Shown piece by piece: positions 1 through 12,300 of a stretch of 64,000 nucleotides of DNA. This stretch comes from Priapulus caudatus (lineage: Eukaryota > Priapulida > Priapulimorpha > Priapulimorphida > Priapulidae). The notes beneath the pieces were generated by a model. That model saw nothing but the letters and a program-made list of their open reading frames with translations, did no database searches and was not told where the DNA came from. A program made the position numbers and the translations under genes. The first letter of the stretch is position 1; each line of letters begins with the position of its first letter. The DNA is taken from the NCBI RefSeq assembly GCF_000485595.1, contig NW_014577706.1:62638-126637 (forward strand), written 5' to 3'.

Positions 1-1879
1 AGGAACTGATGGCCAGCGTTCTAATAAGACGAAAAGGATGACGCGTGCGTTTCAGCACTGCACCAACGACGATATGCTAGCAGTTGTGCATACGAACCGC
101 GCCACCGCACCGACACTCAACGAGCACGCACGGCAGCGTGACTGCACACAAACACGACACGGCCACACGTGCGGGTATAGCTGGTGCCAACTTATCCAGC
201 CCGCTCAATACATAGTCGCTCGCCCGCGCGGAGCAGTAGTACCCCATCTGCTGTGTAAACAGAGCATACTAGGAGGGCGCCAGGGCACAACAATTACGTG
301 CAGACACACACGTACAACCACCGGACCGACCGAGAGCAGACAGTGTACAGGCCCATCGAACCCCACGGGTACATTCTAATACACTGTGGGGGAGAAACAG
401 ATGAAGGAATGAGCAGTTAATGCATTTCAGGGGCGTTTTTAGTTCGAGCGTGTGTTTAGTTCGGTTTCAAGGTCATCTGGGTGGTAGCTGGAGATTAGGC
501 AACATAAACCGCCAGAAAAGGCATATCACAACGTCACACCGAGCCTATACTCACACTCCTGACGCTTTTTATAACTGACAATTCAAGTAAACTAAAAACC
601 AACATTTTTAAGGTACATTAGTCTCTTTTATTCGTTTCCGACATATAGTACAAGACCGCGCGGCGGGGAATTGGAGCAAGAGAAGCCCAGTTAGCAACAA
701 GTAAAAGTAACTGGTCGAGGTATGTATGGGTCGAATTCTAAGATGAATCGCCTTCGACCATTACTTGACGTAAGGAGGCTTGGCCCCACATGTCAATGTA
801 ACGTAAAGACGTGCCCCTATCATTATACTAGCCATGGAGTCAAACTACCGATGCCACAACGCACCTGACATCAAACTAATCGGCCCACTGTGTTATAATT
901 CGCACCCACCAACGTGTCTGCACATGCCCACCCAACGTGTTCTCCTAAGCAGCACACACACGTGGTACGTGCACAGCAGCGACAGGCGCAAACGCACGCA
1001 CTTTTATACTGCTATACTACGAGCAACGCAACAGTACACGGCACACCGTGTTACGTGCCCAACGCATGCAACGTTAGCGCCACGCACCACGTGTACTGCG
1101 CAGCGCAGGCACGACCACGTACGTGCACACGCACCAAACACATGACGTGCAGATCAGCTTTCCTCCAGATGTTTTTTTCACCTCTACTTGGCGACTATGA
1201 TACGTTTCTCATTTACGGTTATTCCCTTCGTACTAGACCGCTATGTTTAGGCAGATACGACAAGTGTCAGCCGCCATCTAATCCAGCGATAGTAGAATGG
1301 TGAATCCCCAACCGAGTTTATAATCTACTCTCAGTGTTATATGTAATTGTGCCACGGCCATCAAGTATACGAAACAATAACAGGTGACAAATAAATAAAT
1401 AATCAACGCAAGCTTGTGAAATTACTCATAACACGTCTATTCATATATCTAACAAATCGAATAATGTTTTTGTTTCCGTACTAGATTCCCGCGGATCCAA
1501 ACGCAGACAGCAGAAACCAGTTTTACAGTACATAGGCACACGCCATCCTGTATAGGGGCGGAATCGATCAGAACGTGACGAAGGACTGGCGTAGCACAGG
1601 ACTGACGGACCGTGGAATGGATTTTGTTCGCGAAACAGCAGCGTAGTAGTGTTTGTTAGGCATAGATTATTAGAAAATAACAGAGCAGATCCACACTGCC
1701 AGTGCTGGAAATTCTATAGCCGATAATTATATTCTTTCATTCTCACAGCTTTCCATAGTCATAGCAACACTGTAATAATAAGTCGCAACGAGGCGCAAAA
1801 TTAATGCACTTATAATATTTAATGTAATATGCTAAAGCGTATAAGTGTCACTTTCCGGCAGGATGAAGCGCGAGTGATT
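1..1879. other. Unannotated, no recognised gene
   Basis: I see no coding exon that I can support here. Short open frames on + near 38-379 and 834-1303 are rich in Thr, His and Cys from CA-rich sequence and resemble no family I know. The stretch may be intergenic or an upstream intron of the formin gene. Confidence 0.4.
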
Positions 1880-1967
1880 GAAGTGTGTTTGTGTTGCGTG
1901 CATGCGTGCGTGCGTGCGTGGCGCGGTGTGTGTGCGTGCGTGCCGCACGTGCGTGCTTGTATGTGTG

Positions 1968-2013
<46 letters not shown>

Positions 2014-2635
2014 CGCGTGCGTGTGTATGTGTGTGTGTGTGCGCGCGCGTGCGCGCGTGTGTATATGTGTGTGTGTATGTGAGAGAGAGAGAGAGAAAGA
2101 GTGGGTGAGTGAGTGAGTGAGTGTCTGAATGAGTGAGTGAGTGAGTGAGTGAGTGAGTGTCTGAATGAGTGAGTGAGTGAGTGAGTGAGTGAGTGTGTGT
2201 GTATGTGAAAGAGAGAGAGTGGGTGAGTGAGTGAGTGAGTGAGTGAGTGAGTGAGTGAGTGAGTGAGTGAGCGAGCGATCGCGTAAGTGAGTGAGTGTGC
2301 GAGTGAGTGTGCGAGTGAGTGAGTGAGTGAGTGAGCGAGTGGAGTGAGTTGAGCGAGCGAGCGCGTGAGTGAGTGAGTGAGTGAGTGTGGCGAGTGAGTG
2401 ACGAGTGAGTGAGTAGAGCGAAAGCGTGAGTGAGTAAGTGAGAGTGAATGAGTGGCGTGCGTGCGTGACGTGCGTGCCGTGGCGTGCGTGCGTGCTGAGT
2501 GAGTGAGTGAGTGAGTGCGCGCGTGAGTGAGTGTGCGGGCGTGAGTGAGTGAGTGAGTGGCGGCGCGTGAGTGAGTGCGCGCGTGAGTGAGTGAGCGAGC
2601 GAGTGAGTGAGTGAGTGCGTGCGTGAGTGGGTAGA
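1880..2635. repeat. GT microsatellite followed by GAGT tetranucleotide array
   Basis: An impure (GT)n tract runs to about 2080. It is followed by a short GA run and then by roughly 530 bp of GAGT/GTGA tetranucleotide repeats interrupted by CGTG and GCGA variants. Apparent open frames here are low-complexity translations, rich in Cys and Val, of the repeat. Confidence 0.9.
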
Positions 2636-2665
2636 GCTCCCGGGTAGAGCTATAGCTTAGTTTAC

Positions 2666-2793
2666 CTGTCTAGATCGACTTTGCTGGTGTCGATGTCGTA
2701 CAGCCCTTGCCGGATGTCATCAATAGTTAACATGATGCAACGCATCTTCTCCTCGACCACGTGACTCCTCTCATCCGTCAGTATTTTCACTGT
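2666..2793 (-). CDS. Formin FH2-domain exon, on the strand opposite to the rest of the gene
   Basis: Read on the minus strand, this 128-nt exon has a good acceptor (ATTGCAG at its high end) and donor (GTAAAC at its low end). It encodes TVKILTDERSHVVEEKM, then RCIMLTIDDIRQGLYDIDTS, then KVDLD. In FMN-class formins the matching block early in FH2 runs from VRILDGKRSQAVGI to DDSVVDLE. It starts in phase 0 and ends with two bases of a codon. The next part of FH2 in the family, about 32 residues with the LYENRA-type motif, was not found. The following FH2 exon at 5245 is on the plus strand, so this exon cannot be spliced to the others in the order shown. It is flanked on both sides by tandem repeats, which suggests a mis-oriented assembly piece or a local inversion. 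Confidence 0.8.
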
Positions 2794-3930
2794 CTGCAAT
2801 AAATAGATAGATATAAGTAAATAGATAGATATACGTAAATAGATAGATAGATATAATAAATAGATCGATATACTGTAAATAGATAGATATACGTAAAATA
2901 GATAGATATGCATAAATAGAAGATAGATATAAGTAAATAGATAGATATACGTAAATAGATAGATAGATATAAGTAAATAGATAGATATACGTAAATAGAT
3001 AGATAGATATAAGTAAATAGATCGATATACGTAAATAGATAGATATATACGTAAATAGATATATATGCATAAATAGATAGATTATATACGTAAATAGATA
3101 GCTACACGTAAATAGTATATATCGTAAATAGAATATATATAGCGTAAATAGATAGATATACGTAAATAGATAGATATACGTAAATAGATAGATAGTAAGT
3201 AAATAGATAGCTCCACGTAAATAGATAGATATACGTAAATAGATAGATATACGTAAATAGATAGATATACGTAAATAGATAGATATACTTAAATAGATAG
3301 ATATGCATAATAGATAGATATACGTAAATAGATAGATATGCATAAATAGATAGATAGATATAAGTAAATAGATAGATATACGCTAAATAGATAGATAGAT
3401 AATAAGTAAATAGATAGATATACGTAAATAGATAGATAGATATAAGTAATAGATCGATATACGTAAATAGAATAGAATATACGTAAATAGATAGATATGC
3501 ATAAAATAGATAGATATACTACGTAAATAGATAGCTACACGTAATAGATAGCTACACGTAAATAGATAAAATATACGTAAATAGATAGATGTGCGTAAAT
3601 AGATAAATATACGTAAATAGATAAATATAAGTAAATGGATAGATATACGTAAATAGATAGCTATACGTAAATATGATAGCTATTCGTAAATAGATAGATA
3701 TACGTAAATAATAGATATACGTAAATAGATAGATATACGTAAATAGAATAGATGTGCGTAAATAGATAGATATATACGTAATAGATAATATACGAATGTA
3801 ATATACGTAAATAGAAGATATACGTAAATAGATAGATATACGTAAATAGATAGATATACGTAAATAGATAGATAAACGTAAATAGATAGCTACACGTAAA
3901 TAGATAGAATGCATAAATAGATAGATATAA

Positions 3931-3970
3931 CCAGGAGTAGATAATAGGGACCGCTATTATCCACTCCTGA
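3931..3970. mobile_element. CCAGGAG mini-hairpin, copy 1
   Basis: The left arm CCAGGAGTAGATAATAG and right arm CTATTATCCACTCCTG pair with one mismatch around a 6-base loop. It ends in GATAT and is inserted in the 18-bp GATA array. It belongs to a dispersed family with the same ends. Confidence 0.6.
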
Positions 3971-4300
3971 TATATACGTAAATAGATAGCTACACGTAAA
4001 TAGATAGATATACGTAAATAGATAGATATACGTAAATAGATAGATATACGTAAATAGATAGATATACGTAAATAGATAGATATACGTAAATAGATAGATA
4101 TATACGTAAATAGATTAGATAGACGTATAGATATACGTAAATAGATAGATATACATAAATAGATAGATATACGTAAATAGATAGATATATACGTAAATAG
4201 ATAGATATACGTAAATAGATAGATATACGTAAATAGATAGATATACTAAATAGTTATAGATATAGTAAATATATGATATGCCTAAATAGATAGATATATA

Positions 4301-4340
4301 CCAGGAGTAGATAATAGCGGACCCTATTATCTACTTCTGA
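4301..4340. mobile_element. CCAGGAG mini-hairpin, copy 2
   Basis: The same stem as copy 1 (CCAGGAGTAGATAATAG against CTATTATCTACTTCTG) lies at the edge of the GATA array. One arm-end mismatch (TTCTG for TCCTG) is present. Confidence 0.6.
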
Positions 4341-4574
4341 TTATACTATTAGTACACCTGTACATTTCACATATTGGCTATACATTACTTGGCGGCTTCA
4401 TCGATATAATAGTTTATTAATAAATAATAAAATAATAGTTAACTTATAATAATTTAATTGCTGTATTTTTTTGGCACCGACACAAAGCTTCCTCTGCACG
4501 CCGAACAGGTACGGTACATTAATCCAAAGTACAGGTACAGGTAAGAAAAAAAAAAAAAAAAAAAAGTGAAGGGG

Positions 4575-4866
4575 GCATTGCCGCACGCGTACAGGAACGC
4601 ACACACGTGGAACAAATTCACGTACACACACACACGTGTAAGCAAACAAACAAATACGCATTGCCGCACGCGTACAGGAACGCACACACGTGGAACAAAT
4701 TCACGTACACACACACACGTGTAAGCAAACAAACAAATACGCATTGCCGCACGCGTACAGGAACGCACACACGTGGAACAAATTCACGTACACACACACA
4801 CGTGTAAGCAAACAAACAAATACGCATTGCCGCACGCGTACAGGAACGCACACACGTGGAACAAAC
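4575..4866. repeat. 83-bp tandem repeat, 3.5 copies
   Basis: The unit begins GCATTGCCGCACGCGTACAG and recurs at 4575, 4658, 4741 and 4824. It contains CACACACGTG tracts and AAACAAACAAATA. A further 1.5 units occur at 7999-8127, again immediately upstream of a copy of the FH2 exon, so this repeat marks the start of a duplicated segment. A poly(A) run at about 4545-4565 precedes it. Confidence 0.92.
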
Positions 4867-5244
4867 TTTGGATAATGAATAGATTTTATCGAAGAATCCT
4901 CAGATATCACGTAACAACATTAAAGGGAACTAGCAAGGCCTATTTTATTCAATTTGTATCAAATTATTTGTAAATTAAAATGGCGATGTAGTTATGTTAT
5001 TATTATATAAAACTGTGTTTCTATATCGATTAGTGTGTTTGGATTTCAATCGGTACAGATGTCCCTACTATATGAACCACTATTGTGATTTTTAAACCAT
5101 ATAACCATTGTATACAGGCGTACAATTTAAAGCTGGATAGATTATTATCAAATTATTTATAAGATTATTTATGTGCTTCAGATATTTCTAACCCAATTTA
5201 CTTGTAAATTGACTTACAAATCTCTTCTGTCTTTTTTGCTGCAG

Positions 5245-5367
5245 GAAGGATTCCTTTGGGGCAGTCAGAACAGTTTTTGTACGAGCTCCATCAGATATGC
5301 CACTTTCCCGACAGAATGGAATGTTGGCTCTACACAAGAAAGTTCATGGATACCATGTTTGCCATAG
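5245..5367 (+). CDS. Formin FH2 exon, copy A
   Basis: A pyrimidine-rich acceptor ending GCTGCAG precedes the exon and GTATAAAA follows it. The 123 nt encode [20 protein letters not shown], then [20 protein letters not shown], which aligns with the FMN block [20 protein letters not shown]. The exon needs one base from the previous exon and leaves one base (G) for the next, which fits the exon at 10522. A second copy of this exon encodes the same peptide 3.3 kb downstream. Copy A has the better donor. Confidence 0.85.
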   Translation, partial: EGFLWGSQNSFCTSSIRYATFPTEWNVGSTQESSWIPCLP

Positions 5368-5788
5368 GTATAAAAAAATATATGTGCCTACAAATGATTG
5401 CCTCATATACACATACGACAAATCTATACATTTGTGATCTTTTATTACGAAGGGTATCTTTATTACTGTGGTACTGTGACAGCGAGGGGACGTTTAATAT
5501 ATCTTTTTAATGAGGAGCTAGTCCGGTGAATGCAGGGGGGTTGGATGGGTATACCCGCGGTTGGAGGTTACATGTAATCTTATTCAAAATTTGGCATCAC
5601 CCACCGCGCAAATCTTGTTAGCTTATAAGTGAGCACACTGAAATAATGCAAAATATGGCTCGTGTTGTACATAATATCAAAACGCCTAGACGGTCTAGTA
5701 ATTTTCAATCTATTTTGTTTCTAGAGCAGATAATGTCACTGACGATCCATAGGCGTTAGTAATTACAATGTATCTAATTGTTTCTCTC

Positions 5789-5833
<45 letters not shown>

Positions 5834-8800
5834 CACTCGTAACTACGCACCAATTACGAGGGAGCAATTTCCACTACGCGGTCGCAAAAATGTGCGATTT
5901 ATCTCGAAAATGAACCCAACGATAATATATCCCATAAATGAAGCTAGTGTCGTACGTTGAAAGGCGAGAGTGATTCGTCAAGGTCATCACACTGACCACG
6001 CTTCGCTGGCAGGGCAATGATCAGTCATCTCACCGTGTGTGCCACCGTCGTACCTGTATAACCCCACACTGTTAATGGATGACTACCTGCACTGTATGTG
6101 GGACGAGGTAACTCAAGTATGATTGCCCCCACGAAAATAATAGGCGATTAGAGAGAATCGCACAGACGAAACGATGTGAGTAGTTTTGAGCTGAAGTCGT
6201 TTAAATTCAAATTAAGTCACATTGAAAAAAGCATCGGTACGCGTGAAAGTTTCTTCGTGCTTGTGATGTCAGCGACTAGCTTCGTTCACACGAGACTAGA
6301 TCGAGATTTAGTTGGCATGAGCGCGAAAGACTTAACGGAAAGATTTCACTTGCTTCGCGAAACGTGCTAACTCGGTTACCCAGTGAACTTTTAGCAACGC
6401 TTCGCCGAACGCACATCAAGTAGCCCACGGCCGTGTTTTTAATCTGCTAGCCTTAATTACCATTTAATAATAAACAGTGGAAAACCGTTCGCGAAATCAA
6501 TCTATTATGTTCTTCTCTGCTAACTGGAGGAGTAAGCGCGAATAATTGCTCGAAAGGCCCACTCAGGTTGAAAACATATTCAGCAAAACACAATAGTTTA
6601 AAAAAAATTACTCATAAGTGGGCGAATTCCAGCATAATGACAGGTTGTTTCGCTATGCGGATGGAAATGTCTGCTTTGCCGATTTTTCGATTGATTTAAC
6701 GAGCAGCTATGGTTATAGAATTAGCAACATAATCTCGTTGCTCGGCGATATGTGTAAATTCCAGCCAACGCCGCCACACACTAATAATTGTATGCGCAGC
6801 GAAGCTAGAACCAGTTTCTAGTACACATCGCTATACTCACCTGTCCCAAGCCACGAAGATAGCACACTCATTTACACATGTGGCTCGTTGTGCCACGTTT
6901 TATGAATTCTTCATATCGGATAGGTCGTGTACGAGTAGAGTTCATAGCAATTCTCATTATATTAAGTATTCGCTCCCGGTATCGGCGCGTAGAGCCTAGA
7001 GTCTCATTTTAATTTGTATAGTCGAGATGCGTACGTACCGGCATAATCGTGAGGTACGACGTCACCTTTCAGTGACCTGCTGTTATCACCTCTTTAAATA
7101 CCGCTTTTATATTCTACTAACCTATTGTTATTTAACAGGCTAACAGTTCTTCAAACCATGTAAACTGACTAGGTAGTTATATCGGGATGTATAAAAATAT
7201 ACATACACGGAAACGACGCGCTATAGTACCAGCACGTACGAAGTGCATTCATTTGAATAAGACACTGCTTGTAAGCGGCACAATCGGTGTATTATAACGC
7301 GAATCAAGACCCATCTGCATTTACTAAGTGATAACTTATTATTGTAATACAAAACTCTCGTATTATATGTAATTGCAGATATCATACATTCACAATCATC
7401 CTCGTAACGTTTTCCCGAGCGGATAGCGATGTCTATTTTGTGCGAGGAATTCGAAATATTAAAGGGAATCGAAATATTAAAGGGAATCGAAATATTAAAG
7501 TGTTTAATAAAAGAAAAAGGCCAGACAACAGCACTGGTTGACCGTATCTTGATCTATACCCTAATATTAATCGTAATCGGGAAAGCGAATATCGGCAGAT
7601 TGCGACAATTAAATAGGTATCGGTTCCACCGTTGAAGAAATAGAGCGTTGTTGTGTCGCAGTTGGGTGCTCCGACACAGAGTAAACATTATTCTCCCTCG
7701 GCGAATGTGTGAGCTCAGTGTGCTAAACCTCTGAGCCTACACGCGAGATGGACTAACTATCGCGAACACTGCGCCGGAAGTGAGCAATTGACATAATCAT
7801 CGTCAATAGAACGAAATAACGTCTTATTGTTGCGCGAAGATGATTCATACAAATTTGCTCAAGTTGTCATCACCAACGCGCGCATGATGCTCGCTTATTT
7901 ACTCCCACGTACGTCTAAGTACATATCCGGCTGTTAGCGCGGTTAGGAACACACGGACGCACGCACACACGCGCGCGCGCACGCACGCAAACAAATACGC
8001 ATTGCCGCACGCGTACAGGAACGCACACACGTGGAACAAATTCACGTACACACACACACGTGTAAGCAAACAAACAAATACGCATTGCCGCACGCGTACG
8101 AGGACGCACGACACGTGGGAACAAACTTTGGATAATGAATAGATTTTATCGAAGAATCCTCAGATATCACGTAACAACATTAAAGGGAACTAGCAAGGCC
8201 TATTTTATTCAATTTGTATCAAATTATTTGTAAATTAAAATGGCGATGTAGTTATGTTATTATTATATAAAACTGGTGTTCTATACGATTAGTGTGTTTG
8301 GATTTCAATCGGTACAGATGTCCCTACTATATGAACCACTATTGTATTTTTTAACTATATAACCATTGTATACAGGCGTACAATTTAAAGCTGGATGATT
8401 ATTATCAAATTATTTATAAGATTATTTATGTGCTTCAGTTATTCTAACCCAATTTACTTGTAAATTGACTTACAAATCTCTTCTTTCTTTTTTGTTGCAG
8501 GAAGAATTCCTTTGGGGCAGTCAGAACAGTTTTTGTACGAGCTCCATCAGATATGCCACTTTCCCGACAGAATGGAATGTTGGCTCTACACAAGAAAGTT
8601 CATGGATACTATGTTTGCCATAGGTTAAAAAAATATCTGCCTATAAATGATTGCCTCATATACACATACGACAAATCTATACATTTGTGATCTTTTATAC
8701 GAAGGGTATCTTTATTACTGTGGTACTGTGACAGCGAGGGGACGTTCAATATATCTTTTTAAGGCGCAGCTAGTCCGGTGAATGCAGGGGGTTGGATGGG

Positions 8801-9353
8801 TATACCGCGGTTGGAGGTTGTAATCTTATTCAAAATTTGGCATCACCCACTGCGCAATGTCATTTTCAGTCTATTTTGTTTCTAGAGCCAGATAATGTCA
8901 CTGACGATCCATAGGTTCTAGTAATTACAATGTATCTAATTGTTACTTTATGCTAGGGCCACGAGCGTATTTTTATCGCCCGATCGCGGGCGATTAAAAT
9001 CGCCAGCGAAGTTAATCGCCCGATCACGAAGGGCACACGTAGCGAATTTAATCGCCCGATTTAACATCACATGATATCAACAACACGTCGATTGGTTTAG
9101 AAAAATCGATCGGGCGACAAAATACGCCGGACACGGGCACACGAGCGAATTTGCAGCAGTAAATAATCGCCGGCGTAAATAATCGCCCGAAATATCTAAC
9201 ATTTTGGATACGGGGCGATTCGTGCGGGCGATTAAAATCGGCGTCGACGTGAACGGGCACACGGGCGGCGAATTTTTCGAGCGATTTTGAGAATTCGCGG
9301 CGATCGGCGATAAAAATCGCTCGTGTGCCCCTACCTTAAAGACGTCCCTTAAC

Positions 9354-9384
<31 letters not shown>

Positions 9385-12300
9385 TGTGTGTGTGTGTGTG
9401 TGGTGTGTGTTGTGTGTGTGTTGTGTCGTGCGTGCGTGTGTGTGTGTGCGGCGTGGGCGTGTGTGTGTGTGCGTGCGTGCGCGCGCGCGTCGGGCGTGTG
9501 TGTGCGTTGTGGTGTGTGTGTGTGTGTGTCGTGGGCGTGGGCGTGTGTGTGTGTGGTGCTCGTGGTGTGCGTGCGTGCGCGTTGCGCGCCGCGCGTGGGC
9601 GTGTTGTGTGTGCGTGCGTGCGTGCGTGTGTGCGCATGTGCGCGTGCGTGTGTGTGCGTGTGTGTGCGCGTGCGTGTGTGTGTGTGTGTGCGAGCTGACC
9701 TCACATGGTGATGCTCATGGTGATCTCCGCTCATTTCATTTACGTGCTGTTTTGTTTCCGAGCTGTAGATTAGTTGCCTGCAAGCATATACCATAATGAG
9801 AAAGTAATTGTTCTCTACAAACCTATCTGACCCTAATTGAGATGTACTTTACCGCGGTCATTTTATTCACTGTACTCTTACGTTTTATATATTTCGTTTT
9901 TTTCCTCTTTTAAATCCATTCATCTAATTTCTATTGATGATCCTCTTCAATAGTTAGCACATGTCATCAGAAGCAATGTAAACTACAGTTAAAATAATAT
10001 AAACTACAGGTTAATATCAAACTTAACAGTTAATATAAACTACAGTTATATAAACTACAGTTAATATACTGTAAACTACAGTATAATATAACTACAGTTA
10101 ATATAACTAGCAGTTATATTAACTACATTAATATAAACTACAGTTAATATAAACTACAGTTAATATAAACTACAATTAATATAAACTACAGTTATAATAA
10201 CTACAGGTTAATATAAACTACAGTTGATATAAACTTACAGGTTAATATAAACTACAGTTAATATAAACTACAGTTGATTGATAAACTACAGTTAATATAA
10301 AACTACACAGTTAATATAATAAACTACAGTTAATTATGAAACTACAGTTGATATAAACTACAGTTAATATAAACTACAGTTAATATAAACTACAGTTAAT
10401 ATAAACTATCATTGAAACTATACAATTAATATATATATATAAACAGGGTGCGTGCTCTTTATATCATGTATTTATGAATATAAATTACGAATATAATATA
10501 ACGCTCCCATTTCTTTTGCAGACGACAAGCTAAATGGTATAAGGCGAGCTTGCGAGGAATTGCGAGACTGGTACGATATTTATCACCGTCATTATTATTT
10601 AGGATTAATTATTAATAATTACCGCCTATAATTAAGAATAGATCTTCATAACCAATACCTATCCAACATGGCAGTCATCCAGCTTAAACATCGTGTTGTT
10701 TCATCAAGCATTAAATAAACCGAAACTTGGCTTGCCTTAAGATTCCTCGCAGATTTTCTAAGAAGCTATTGGGATGATTCAGAAACGCTTATCCGTAAGA
10801 ATAACATTTTACGCGTCGATGTGCTTCGCTTGACGGTTATAAACGTCGGGTCGTTGCAGTGATGCGCTGCATACTATACTGCGGCTGGTGCTAAGTTTCG
10901 GCAACTATATGAACGGGTCGACGCAGCGCGGACAGGCAGACGGGTTTCAGCTCGACATCCTAAAAAAGCTCAAAGGAGTCAAGTGTACATTTACGGTAAG
11001 TACTTACTGCCGATTATTAGCTTGTGCTTTTGTGCATGGCTGCTTGGCGCTTGCATAACCAGGTTGTGATAGCGGCGGATCCGGGAATCGTCCGAATCCG
11101 ACTGTTCGGATCTCGTTTCATCGCGTTATAGATTAGTCAGTACCATAAATGTCATTTTGGTGATAACGGGAATTTTTTTTACAGCGCGAGGCTAATGCAG
11201 CTATGACACGGATAAAGCGCGCCAATGTTTGTTTGTTTGTTTGTTTGTTTGTTTGTCTAAACTTTGCAACACCTCCGGGTGCATCGCACTTAATCGGTTT
11301 CACGTACAATTTACAATTATAGATTTTAGCCAAGGTCACGTAGATACGTGGCTTTACATCAAACCCCATGACGCATGCATAGTGGTTATACTATGCACAC
11401 ATGTTATCGTTTTTTTCTCTCCAATTATCTAACGATTTGAAAATTTGTGAAATTTAGCTCACTATAAAATAGTACGAAAATGTCGGACCCCGTATCGAGC
11501 GTATATGAAATGCAGTCATATTTAACGTATTATCATGCTCTTCATTTGTAAATTTGGAAAATAAGCATATTTCATGATGTGGATAGGCTTTTTATATCTT
11601 ACTCAATCTTCGTGTATGATGTAGGATGATCGAGATCTAAACCTCCTGCAATATACGATAAGAGTGTACACCAAGATGTACGACAAGTCGAATAGTGACG
11701 CCCTCTTTCCGAAGATACCGGATCCCAAGCTGATGAAAATATATTCAGAGGTACGATCTTCTGAATGAGGTGAAGAGTGGTTGATCACTATTAAAGATCG
11801 TTACATAGGTTTTGGTATGATCGCCTGAAATAGGTGAATAGTGGTTGATGACTATCAAAGATCTTCATAGGTTTTGGTACGATCATCAGAAATAGGTGAA
11901 TGTCGGTTGATAATTATCAAAGGTCGTTACATGAGGTTTTGTTACTATACGTTACGTACATGCGTGCATGCTTGCGTGCATGTATGTCTGTGCGTGTGTG
12001 CGCGTGTGCGATAGTTGTGGTGATGATTTTTCTATGCTTGTGCTCTTCACAGATATCTTTGCACGATATTCACGGAGAGATCACCGTGTTACGCACGGGG
12101 CTGTACTGCACGCATAAGCAAGTATATAAGGTGTGCGCCGAGAGCGAGCCCCACCTTATGCAGCCGTTCAAGGACAAGATGGAACTGTTCCTCGAAATAG
12201 GTATTAGTGTAACTCCATCTCCACTTTAATTGTTGGGCTTTGTTCTAAGCCTGGGCTTATTCGCACGGAAATGCTGAATCATGGCAACGTGTATTTGCGT

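Larger units (their letters stand above)
2795..4345. repeat. 18-bp GATA-type minisatellite
   Basis: About 1.5 kb of an 18-bp unit, GTAAATAGATAGATATAC, with single-base slips. Because the period is a multiple of three, the minus strand shows long open frames reading RISIYL over and over. These are not genes. Two short hairpins (3931-3970 and 4301-4340) interrupt the array. Confidence 0.92.

Noticed and set aside
38-379. Frame with NRATAPTLNEHARQ considered as the missing FH2 exon (family motif LYENRAQSDELEK)
   Set aside because: The conserved Tyr-Glu before NRA is absent, splice sites do not fit, and the location is upstream of an inverted exon. The likeness is probably chance.
2771-3914. Long minus-strand open frames of RISIYL/YIYLFT repeats
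   Set aside because: They are translations of the 18-bp GATA minisatellite. The frame stays open because the period is divisible by three.
9077-9796. Cys/Val-rich and His/Thr-rich open frames of 100-190 aa
   Set aside because: Translations of an impure GT/CA microsatellite and the adjoining TIR element.
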